Origin: UMGS172 sp045592985
GTDB taxonomy: Bacteria; Bacillota; Clostridia; Oscillospirales; Acutalibacteraceae
Assembly (NCBI GenBank): GCA_045592985.1
Contig: JAZNVU010000029.1
Location: 1-39,058, forward strand
Direction: 5' to 3'
Length of the DNA: 39,058 nt
Shown one piece after another: positions 22,557 to 29,687 of the stretch (position 1 is the first letter of the stretch; each line of letters begins with the position of its first letter). The notes under the pieces were generated by a model. The model saw only the letters and a list, made by a program, of their open reading frames with translations. It was not told the DNA's origin and did no database searches. The position numbers and the translations under genes are program-made.

Positions 22557-23969
22557 TTATAAACTATTAAGTTTTTCTTCAAGTAATTTGCGGATAACGG
22601 CAGGGTCGCCAACGCCTTTGAGTTCCTTCATGATAAGACCAAACAACGCCTGCATAGCCTTAACCTTGCCACTCTTATAATCGGCAACTGCTTTGTCGTT
22701 CTCGGCAATGATGCGACAAACAACGTCAAGAACAACGCCCTCGTCAACCTTGGCATTAAGTCCGTTTTCGTCACAGTATTTGTCAACATCAACATCCGAT
22801 TCAAATACGGCGGCAAGTACCTTTTTTCCTGCGGCACGAGTGATTTCACCGTTTTGGGTAAGTTCAATTATACGTGCCAATTTTTTAGGCTCGATCGAAA
22901 GCGTTTCGAGACCTAATAAGTTCATTCGGCTCATACATTCAGTCAGAATCCAACCTGCTACTGCCTTAGGTGCGCAACCAAAAGCCACAACGCTGTCGAA
23001 GAACTCGCAAAGTTTAGAGTCGGATGCAAGCACTGCGGCATCCTTTTCATTGATGCCCATATCGACATACTTCTGACCCTTTTCCTCTGCCGTTGCGGGC
23101 ATGCTTGCTCTGATTTCCTCAAGCCAAGCATCGTCAATGACAACAGGCATCAAGTTGGGGTCGGGGAAATAACGGTAGTCGGCGGCAGTTTCCTTATTAC
23201 GCATGGGGAAAGTGCGGCGCTTGATTTCGTCCCAACGTCTTGTTTCCTGAACAAGCATTTCGGTGCGGCGCTCAATAGCGTCAACGTGACGTACCTTTTC
23301 AAATTCGATTGCATCTTTAATTTCGGCAAACGAACTCATATTTTTAATTTCGGAACGGACACCAAACTCGGTAGAGCCTTCGGGACGAACCGAAATGTTA
23401 ACGTCGCAACGCATTGCGCCCTCTTCACACTCGGAAATACCTGCAAACTGCAACGAAGATTTGAGTTTTTTAAGGTAAGCAATAACCTCGTCCGAACTGC
23501 GGAAATCGGGTTTTGTAACAATTTCAATAAGCGGAACGCTGGTACGGTTGTAGTCCACAAGAGAAGTGTTGGTGGCATCGTCGTGAACAAGTTTGCCTGC
23601 GTCCTCCTCAACGTGAATCTGCTTAATACCAATCTGTCTGCCATTAATATCAACCGAACCCTCAACACAAATCGGGTGGAACCACTGGGTTATCTGATAA
23701 GCGGCAGGAAGGTCGGGATAGTAATAACTCTTTTTATCAAATGTGGTGTACTGATTTATTTTGCAATTAAGCATAAAACCTGCTTTAACTGCCAACTCAA
23801 TAGCATGCTTGTTGGTTACGGGCAACATACCGGGCATACCGCTGCAAGCAGGGCAAACACAGTCATTCGGCTCGTCGGCAGCAGCATGGCCGCCACAGGA
23901 GCAGAACAATTTGGAGTCGGTAGCAAGTTCAACGTGGGTCTCAAGACCGATAACTAATTCGTATTTCAT
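22557..23969 (-). CDS. gatB: Asp/Glu-tRNA amidotransferase subunit B
   Basis: GatB binds mischarged Asp-tRNA(Asn) or Glu-tRNA(Gln), phosphorylates the side-chain carboxyl and replaces it with ammonia delivered by GatA. The 470-residue protein is full length. The N-terminal cradle has ELVIGLETHVELATDSKLF and a zinc-type pair CSC...CPAC, followed by HVEEDAGKLVHD, DYNRTSVPLIEIVTKPDF, MRCDVNISVRP, VRSEIKNMSSF and ETAADYRYFPDP, all hallmarks of an active subunit. The C-terminal YqeY-like tail, which contacts the tRNA, is present (about residues 325-470). It is the last gene of the T-box operon, 14 bases after the GatA-like gene, with GGAGGAAG ahead. Its partner GatA here lacks the amidase residues. 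Confidence 0.95.
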   Translation of the reverse strand: MKYELVIGLETHVELATDSKLFCSCGGHAAADEPNDCVCPACSGMPGMLPVTNKHAIELAVKAGFMLNCKINQYTTFDKKSYYYPDLPAAYQITQWFHPICVEGSVDINGRQIGIKQIHVEEDAGKLVHDDATNTSLVDYNRTSVPLIEIVTKPDFRSSDEVIAYLKKLKSSLQFAGISECEEGAMRCDVNISVRPEGSTEFGVRSEIKNMSSFAEIKDAIEFEKVRHVDAIERRTEMLVQETRRWDEIKRRTFPMRNKETAADYRYFPDPNLMPVVIDDAWLEEIRASMPATAEEKGQKYVDMGINEKDAAVLASDSKLCEFFDSVVAFGCAPKAVAGWILTECMSRMNLLGLETLSIEPKKLARIIELTQNGEITRAAGKKVLAAVFESDVDVDKYCDENGLNAKVDEGVVLDVVCRIIAENDKAVADYKSGKVKAMQALFGLIMKELKGVGDPAVIRKLLEEKLNSL

Positions 23970-23983
23970 AACTGCACTTCCTC

Positions 23984-25144
23984 CTATTCCATAATTTCGG
24001 CAATCTTAAGAAGTTTGCCGTCGGTTAAATGGTCGCCAATGAGTTGAACACCGTTTGTTACAACAGCGGGCATACCTGTGATAGATGCAAGGCAGGTGAA
24101 TTTGCTTTCCTCGAACACCTTCATAAATGCATCGCCTTTGTAACCCAAATCAAAACTACTGCAAGCAGGTGTCAAAACTGCATCAAATTTGCCAAAAACA
24201 TCTTTCAAAGTATCAACAGCAACACGGCGAATGCGAAGTGCCTTATCGTAGCAGTCGTCATATCTGCCTTTGCTTAAAACATCGGAGCCGTAAATGATGG
24301 TAGCTTTGGCAAGGAAGCCGAAAGCCTCGGTACGGCTGCCCACATAAAGGTCGTCGATGTTCTTATAGTTTGCGGTGCGGTGACCGTATTTTACACCGTC
24401 GAAACGCGAAAGATTGTTAGTGGTTTCAGCCGACATTAAAATAGTCCAAGCAGTCTGTACCTCATTTATAACTTGGAGCGAGATTTCCTCAACCACTGCA
24501 CCTTTTTCTTCCATTGCTTTTTTGTAAGCGTCGATTTTCGCCTTAACATCATCGCTTGCGGCATCATAAAGTTCTTTAACAAGGGCAATCTTCATACCCT
24601 TTACACTATCAAATAGTACTGTATAATCATGCTTTTCGGTGGGTAAAGAGGTGCCGTCTTTAGCGTCGTGGCCTGCAATAGCCATCAAAACCTCTTTTGC
24701 TTTGGCGGCTGTCTTTGCAGTAACACCGACCTGCTCACCCGAGCAAGCACAGGCAACAACGCCGTAACGTGAAACGGTACCGTAGGTAGGTTTTACAAAA
24801 GTAACACCGGTAACTGCGGCAGCACGACGGGGTGCGCCGTTTAAATCAACGTTTAATGCAGCCTCAACATCACCTGTGGCTACAGCCTTGGCTGCGGCTG
24901 CGGTTTCACCCTTGAAATAAGAGGTTTCGCCTAAAACATCAAGTCCGAACTCGCCCACGTTTGTTTTGCCTTTAACGGAAAAACCTGCTTTTTCGGCTCT
25001 TGTAACAACTTCGGCAGAGAAAAGCGGCTTAAAGTTTTCAAGCATTTTAGAGCCTGCAGTGGAGGCAGTGTCTTTGACGAGCAAGTTATCGTCAACTGCC
25101 AAGTTGCCGTTTTTGTTTATTTCGTTTATATAAAAACTCATCAT
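23984..25144 (-). CDS. GatA-like protein that has lost the amidase active site
   Basis: The 386-residue protein aligns with GatA (normally about 485) over KMLENFKPLFSAEVVTRAE, VKPTYGTVSRYGVVA, AGHDAKDGTS, NNLSRFDGVKYGHRT and ITGMPAVV. The N-terminal helical 60 residues are absent. All three residues of the Ser-cisSer-Lys triad are gone. Lys of the IKDN motif is Asp18 (AVDDN). The PGGSSGGS loop with the cis-Ser is deleted (ETSYFKG runs straight into ETAAAAKAVATG). The nucleophile Ser of DTGGSIRQPA is Ala104 (DLNGAPRRAA). The frame is open and the flanking conserved blocks are intact, so this is a maintained pseudo-enzyme, not random decay. It cannot hydrolyse glutamine by the known mechanism. 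ATG 25144 follows GAGG by 5 bases. Confidence 0.8.
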   Translation of the reverse strand: MMSFYINEINKNGNLAVDDNLLVKDTASTAGSKMLENFKPLFSAEVVTRAEKAGFSVKGKTNVGEFGLDVLGETSYFKGETAAAAKAVATGDVEAALNVDLNGAPRRAAAVTGVTFVKPTYGTVSRYGVVACACSGEQVGVTAKTAAKAKEVLMAIAGHDAKDGTSLPTEKHDYTVLFDSVKGMKIALVKELYDAASDDVKAKIDAYKKAMEEKGAVVEEISLQVINEVQTAWTILMSAETTNNLSRFDGVKYGHRTANYKNIDDLYVGSRTEAFGFLAKATIIYGSDVLSKGRYDDCYDKALRIRRVAVDTLKDVFGKFDAVLTPACSSFDLGYKGDAFMKVFEESKFTCLASITGMPAVVTNGVQLIGDHLTDGKLLKIAEIME

Positions 25145-25151
25145 TAACACC

Positions 25152-27257
25152 TCACTTTACAAGTCTCGGAACCTGCCAACTGTCTTCGGTGCTCTGAGGA
25201 GCGCCTTTAAGCAGGTCTTCGCGGGCAAACGGTTGCTCGCGTTTATCGTCACGAAGAATATTTGTCATAGGCAAAACATGAACCATAACGTCTTTGTTTT
25301 CGGTATCAACCTTGCCCATTTCTTCTTCATGTTTTGCCATTGCTTTGAAGATTTCCTTCATAGCATTTTCTTCATCGGCGGTGAATTGCAGTTCATTTAC
25401 CTGCTGTAAACCTTTAAGTTTATCCTTACCACCCGAAGATGCACCTGCGGCTGCCTTTACGGTCTCTGAGAAGGCGTCGCTGTCGCCACCTTCAACACCG
25501 ATTGCAGCACCCTGCTTACCTCTAATCTGGACGTTAGCCTCAAAGAGTTGAAGTTCGGTAACTTCACTCGGAGCGCCAAGCAACTGGTCTTGCGCAGTAC
25601 CGTCAAGCGGGAAGGCGATAACGTCACGTATGGTTTCGGTATCGGCAAGGAGCATGACAATACGGTCAACACCGGGTGCCATGCCTGCGTGAGGCGGTGC
25701 GCCGAACTGGAATGCGTTGTAAAGTGCACTAAATCTACGCTCAACCTCGTCTTCGGAATAGCCTGCGATTTCAAAGGCTTTTCTCATGATTTCGGGGCTA
25801 TGGTTTCTGACAGCGCCCGAAGCAAGTTCTATGCCGTTACATACAAGGTCATACTGGTATGCCAAAACTGTAGTGGGGTCTTTGGTGAGCAATGCTTCAA
25901 GACCGCCCTGAGGCATTGAGAACGGATTGTGGGTAAAGATTATGCTATCGGTAGTCTCGTCAAGTTCGTACATCGGGAAATCAACAACGAAGCAGAACTC
26001 AAACGAATTTTTATCAATAAGGTCAAGTTCGTTACCGAGCCAAGTGCGTATAACACCTGCGTTTTTATCGGCAGTATTTGACGAGGTATCACAGATAAAG
26101 AAGATGGTTTCGCCTTCTTTAAGTCCTGTAAATTCAGCAATTTCCTTCTTCTGTTCCTCGGTCATGACCTTGGTAATGGGGTCGTCTTTAAACTTATATC
26201 CGTCAGCCTCTAAAAGGGTAATGTGAGCAAGGCCTGCCATTTTTGCCTGTTTGGTAGCAAACTCCAAAGATTTATCAAAGAACCATCTTTCAGCCTTACA
26301 AGGTGCCACAATGCCGCGAACAAACTTGTTTTTGAAAGGTTTGAACTCAATCCTTGTAAACATCTCGCTTAAATCGCAAATAATAAGCGGATTGCGAAGG
26401 TCGGGCTTATCCGAACCGTATTTTGCCATACTCTCAGCATAAGGAATACGTCTGAACGGTGCAGAAGTAATCTTTTTATCCGAGAAGGTGCGGAAAACGT
26501 TGCTTACAACGTCTTCACAAACCTGCAAAACCTCGTCCTGAGTGGAGAAAGCCATCTCAAAGTCAAGTTGGTAAAATTCACCGGGCGAACGGTCGGCACG
26601 TGCGTCTTCGTCGCGGAAACAGGGTGCAATCTGATAATATTTATCAAAGCCCGAAACCATCAGCAACTGTTTGAACTGCTGAGGTGCCTGAGGCAAAGCA
26701 TAGAATTTGCCGGGGTGTTTACGGCTGGGTACTAAGAAGTCACGTGCGCCTTCGGGTGAAGATGCAGTGAGGATAGGAGTCTGAATATCTAAGAAGCCTC
26801 TTTCCTCCATAAGTCTTCTCATGTGACCGATAACCTTGGAACGAAGAATGATATTATTATGAAGGTCGGGACTGCGAAGGTCCAAAAACCTATGCTTTAA
26901 GCGAATATTTTCGTTGGTGTCCTTCGCGCCTATTTCAAAAGGAAGGTCACGTGTGCAGGTGCCGAGAATAGCGGCTTTATCGGCAACAAGTTCAACAAGA
27001 CCGGTTTCAATCTTGTTATTGACTGTTTCGGGATCACGCTCGGTAACAACACCTGAAACCGACAAAACGGTCTCCTTACCTACGCCTTTAAGCAAACTTT
27101 CGTCGTGGAAAACAACCTGTGTTACACCGGTCTCATCTCTGAGGTCGACGAAAAGAACGCCGCCGTGGTCACGAATAACGTCAACCCAACCGGCAAGTTC
27201 TACCTGTCGTCCGATGTGTTCCTTTCTTATTTCATTGCAACGGTGAGTTCTGTACAT
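25152..27257 (-). CDS. aspS: Aspartyl-tRNA synthetase fused to a GatC domain
   Basis: Residues 1-585 are a bacterial-type AspRS: OB-fold anticodon domain (VELAGWVDVIRDHGGVLFVD), motif 2 (FRDEDARADRSPGEFYQLDF), a GAD insertion near 290-420 and motif 3 (GAPPHAGMAPGVDRIVML). After a Gly/Ser/Lys-rich linker, residues about 621-701 form a GatC domain: helical start (FTADEENAMKEIFKAM), HVLPMTNILRDDK, AREDLLKGAP and the closing WQVPRLVK. GatC is normally a separate 95-residue subunit that ties GatA to GatB. The fusion would physically couple charging of tRNA with Asp to the amidation step, which implies a non-discriminating AspRS that makes Asp-tRNA(Asn). The ATG follows TTGGAGG. The operon is led by a T-box. 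No frameshift separates the two parts. Confidence 0.9.
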   Translation of the reverse strand: MYRTHRCNEIRKEHIGRQVELAGWVDVIRDHGGVLFVDLRDETGVTQVVFHDESLLKGVGKETVLSVSGVVTERDPETVNNKIETGLVELVADKAAILGTCTRDLPFEIGAKDTNENIRLKHRFLDLRSPDLHNNIILRSKVIGHMRRLMEERGFLDIQTPILTASSPEGARDFLVPSRKHPGKFYALPQAPQQFKQLLMVSGFDKYYQIAPCFRDEDARADRSPGEFYQLDFEMAFSTQDEVLQVCEDVVSNVFRTFSDKKITSAPFRRIPYAESMAKYGSDKPDLRNPLIICDLSEMFTRIEFKPFKNKFVRGIVAPCKAERWFFDKSLEFATKQAKMAGLAHITLLEADGYKFKDDPITKVMTEEQKKEIAEFTGLKEGETIFFICDTSSNTADKNAGVIRTWLGNELDLIDKNSFEFCFVVDFPMYELDETTDSIIFTHNPFSMPQGGLEALLTKDPTTVLAYQYDLVCNGIELASGAVRNHSPEIMRKAFEIAGYSEDEVERRFSALYNAFQFGAPPHAGMAPGVDRIVMLLADTETIRDVIAFPLDGTAQDQLLGAPSEVTELQLFEANVQIRGKQGAAIGVEGGDSDAFSETVKAAAGASSGGKDKLKGLQQVNELQFTADEENAMKEIFKAMAKHEEEMGKVDTENKDVMVHVLPMTNILRDDKREQPFAREDLLKGAPQSTEDSWQVPRLVK

Positions 27258-27288
27258 TTAATTACCTCCAATATTGTTGCATAAATTA

Positions 27289-27498
27289 TAAAAATAAAAA
27301 CGTCCCGAGAATCTTTACGATTCCCGGGACGAGTATAAACCCGCGGTGCCACCCGTTTTGATGCTAAAGCATCCTCTTTTTTATTAAATTACAAGGGAAT
27401 AAATAAAGTGTTGCCGAACTTACTACTCACTTTAAGCACGCTTTCAGCCGGTGACGCGCTCTCTCTTTCAAGTTTTCCAAAAAAGTCGGGTCTTTATC
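27289..27498 (-). promoter_or_regulatory. T-box leader of the aspS-gatC operon
   Basis: On the minus strand the leader contains the T-box core GGGTGGCACCGCGG (27341-27354), which pairs with the 3' end of uncharged tRNA. The terminator hairpin CGTCCCGaGAATC/GATTCcCGGGACG with a T-run (27289-27331) follows. AGAGAGAGC and a GCGCG/CGTGC hairpin upstream belong to the stem I region. The stem I is short, and I cannot fix the specifier; AAC (Asn) in GGCAACAC is one candidate, GAC (Asp) another. The element raises operon expression when the cognate tRNA is uncharged. Confidence 0.85.
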
Positions 27499-27504
27499 GG
27501 GTAG

Positions 27505-27533
27505 ATTATAGCAAACAAACCACAATTTGTCAA
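27505..27533 (-). promoter_or_regulatory. Perfect consensus promoter of the aspS-gatC operon
   Basis: On the minus strand TTGACA (27528-27533), 17 bases and TATAAT (27505-27510). It begins only 7 bases after the fprA stop, with no terminator between, so some read-through from fprA into the T-box is likely. Confidence 0.85.
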
Positions 27534-27540
27534 CTACTTT

Positions 27541-28677
27541 TTAAATAAGTTCCTTTGCCAAAGCCTTTATTTGCTCTTTTGACTGCTCATTTAAAGCCGA
27601 ATGAACAGTTACGGTTGTATCTGCAAAGGTGATTTCCTTACTGTTTTCAAACTGTCTTTTTATAATTTTGGCTGCCTGAGGAGCCCAGGAACCGTTCTCA
27701 ATAAGACCTATCTTGCGGTTGCGGTAACCACGCTCGGTCAATTCATGAACAAACTCACGCATAAAGGGGAAAACATCGCCATTATAAGTGGTGGTTGCAA
27801 GCACGATTTTGCCGTAACGGAAAGCGTCTTCAACACACTCTGCCATGTCCGAGCGTGCCAAATCATTGACAACAACTTTTGGGCAACCCATAGCCTTTAA
27901 CTCGCTCTCAAGCATCTCTACTGCGGCTTTTGTATTGCCGTAAACCGAGGTATAGCAAATCACAACACCCTCACTTTCAACACCGTAACTTGACCATGTG
28001 TTGTAAAGGTCGAGATAGTAACCCAAATTCTCGGTTAAAATCGGTCCGTGAAGCGGATAGATAATCTCTATATCAAGTGTTGCCGCTTTTTTAAGTACAT
28101 TCTGAACCTGCATGCCATACTTACCGACAATGCCGATGTAATAACGTCTTGCCTCACAAGCCCAGTCCTCTTCTACGTCCAAAGCGCCGAATTTTCCAAA
28201 AGCATCGGCAGAGAAAAGTGCTTTTTCGGTCGAATCGTAGGTCATCATAACCTCAGGCCAATGTACCATGGGTGCCAAAACGAAGTTAAGCACGTGACCG
28301 CCCAAATCAAGGGTGTCGCCTTCCTTTACAACAAGTCTGCGCTCGGCATAATCGGTGCCGAAAAACTTGTTCATCATTTGGAATGCTTTATCGGTTGCGA
28401 CTATGACGGCATTAGGATATTTTTCGGCAAAGTAATGAACATTCGCAGAATGGTCAGGTTCCATGTGCTGAACGATGAGGTAATCGGGTGATTTGCCTTC
28501 CAACGCTTTTTCAACATTGCCAAGCCACTCGTCACCAAACTTCTTATCTACCGAATCCATAATGGCCACTTTTTCACCAATTATTGCATAGGAGTTATAA
28601 GCCATACCGTTAGGCACGATATACTGACCCTCGAAAAGGTCGATTTGGTGGTCGTTGACGCCTACATATTTTATCAT
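27541..28677 (-). CDS. FprA-type flavodiiron protein
   Basis: The 378-residue protein has an N-terminal metallo-beta-lactamase-like di-iron domain with all ligands (QHMEPDHSAN, VHWPEVM, LFSADAFG, IYPLHGP) and a C-terminal flavodoxin domain that binds FMN (VVICYTSVYGNTKAAVEM, then TTTYNGDVFP). Family members reduce oxygen to water or NO to N2O in the cytoplasm, protecting anaerobes; electrons usually come from rubredoxin or F420H2. There is no fused rubredoxin, and no rubredoxin gene in the window. It starts 20 bases after the ZIP transporter stop with AAGGAAG ahead, so the two are probably co-transcribed, which would join iron or metal supply with oxygen defence. Confidence 0.92.
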   Translation of the reverse strand: MIKYVGVNDHQIDLFEGQYIVPNGMAYNSYAIIGEKVAIMDSVDKKFGDEWLGNVEKALEGKSPDYLIVQHMEPDHSANVHYFAEKYPNAVIVATDKAFQMMNKFFGTDYAERRLVVKEGDTLDLGGHVLNFVLAPMVHWPEVMMTYDSTEKALFSADAFGKFGALDVEEDWACEARRYYIGIVGKYGMQVQNVLKKAATLDIEIIYPLHGPILTENLGYYLDLYNTWSSYGVESEGVVICYTSVYGNTKAAVEMLESELKAMGCPKVVVNDLARSDMAECVEDAFRYGKIVLATTTYNGDVFPFMREFVHELTERGYRNRKIGLIENGSWAPQAAKIIKRQFENSKEITFADTTVTVHSALNEQSKEQIKALAKELI

Positions 28678-28697
28678 AAAAACACTTCCTTTTATAT

Positions 28698-29468
28698 TTA
28701 TCCCAAAACTGTATCAAATATGAGCATTATGCAAAAACCCACAATCAAAGCATAGGTTGCGGCACGTTCACTGCCATGCGCATGTGTTTCAAGCAACATT
28801 TCGTCGCTGATAACGTAAAGCATTGTACCGCCTGCGAAACTTAAAGCAAACGGCAAAATCGCAGTGGTTAAAGTTACTGCAAAGTAACCGAGCAATGTTC
28901 CCAAAACCTCAACAAATCCGGTAGCGGCGGCTATAAGCAAAGTTCTGCCTTTGGACATGCCAAGACCTATCATGGGAGCTATTATCACCATGCCCTCGGG
29001 AACGTTTTGCAAAGCAATACCGAGCGCCACCGTGAGCGCCTCGGAAACATTGCCTGTTCCAAAACCGACACCTGCGGCAAGACCTTCGGGTAGATTGTGA
29101 ATACCAATCGCGATAACAAAAAGCAAAGTTTTGTTCATTTGACTCTGCTTTTCGGGGTGTTTTTCCTCGTTCACACCCGTTATATTATGGAGATGCGGAA
29201 CTATCTTATCGATTACATTAATACACAAAGCACCGCAGAAAACGCCGATTATTGTGATAACAATACCATATTTTCCGAGTTGAGCATTGGCGTGCTCAAC
29301 CGACGGCAAAATAAGACCGATTACCGACGCGGCAAGCATAACACCTGCAGCAAAAGACAGTACGATGTCGCTAAACTTATGACTGATATTTTTGAAAATA
29401 AATCCTAATATTGCACCGATGACGGTAGCACCACCGACACCAAGTGCCGTTAAAAAAACTTCTTGCAT
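28698..29468 (-). CDS. ZIP-family divalent metal transporter
   Basis: The 256-residue protein has eight predicted membrane segments with the ZIP signatures HNLPEGLAAGVGFG in segment 4 and QNVPEGMVI in segment 5, which form the binuclear metal site, and a His-containing loop (HLHNITGVNEEKHPEK) between segments 3 and 4. It imports Zn, Fe or Mn across the cytoplasmic membrane. The start is ATG 29468 with GAGGG 6 bases ahead; ATG 29474 lies too close to that site. It precedes the flavodiiron gene in the same direction. An inverted repeat 67-95 bases upstream could be an operator. Confidence 0.88.
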   Translation of the reverse strand: MQEVFLTALGVGGATVIGAILGFIFKNISHKFSDIVLSFAAGVMLAASVIGLILPSVEHANAQLGKYGIVITIIGVFCGALCINVIDKIVPHLHNITGVNEEKHPEKQSQMNKTLLFVIAIGIHNLPEGLAAGVGFGTGNVSEALTVALGIALQNVPEGMVIIAPMIGLGMSKGRTLLIAAATGFVEVLGTLLGYFAVTLTTAILPFALSFAGGTMLYVISDEMLLETHAHGSERAATYALIVGFCIMLIFDTVLG

Positions 29469-29534
29469 AAACATCCCTCATTTTTGATTACAGTTTATAA
29501 TAACATATAATCCCACAAAATAAAAGAGGTTTTT

Positions 29535-29563
29535 TTACCCAAATGAACGATTTTTGTGGGTAA
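29535..29563. promoter_or_regulatory. Inverted repeat upstream of the ZIP gene, possible operator
   Basis: TTACCCA and TGGGTAA (29535-29541 and 29557-29563) are exact inverted copies 15 bases apart. No T-run follows in either direction, so a terminator is unlikely. A site for a metal-responsive repressor is possible, but the sequence does not match a Fur or Zur box that I recognise. Confidence 0.35.
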
Positions 29564-29650
29564 TTTGTCATTATTCGCCGCACTCATACAACAAACATGA
29601 TTTCGTGTATAGCACACCTTAATTATCGATTATTCACCATTCACTGAAAA

Positions 29651-29680
29651 CAAAAAGGGAGGGCTTTCAAGTCCTCCCTA
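29651..29680 (-). terminator. Terminator of the metF-activation domain-metH operon
   Basis: AGGGAGG and CCTCCCT pair around a 10-base loop; on the minus strand TTTTTG follows. It lies 8 bases after the metH stop. Confidence 0.8.
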
Positions 29681-29687
29681 CAACACA

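Noticed and set aside
23286..23957. A 223-codon plus-strand frame across gatB
   Set aside because: Antisense shadow of the conserved gatB frame; Cys/Asn/Phe-rich composition without domains.
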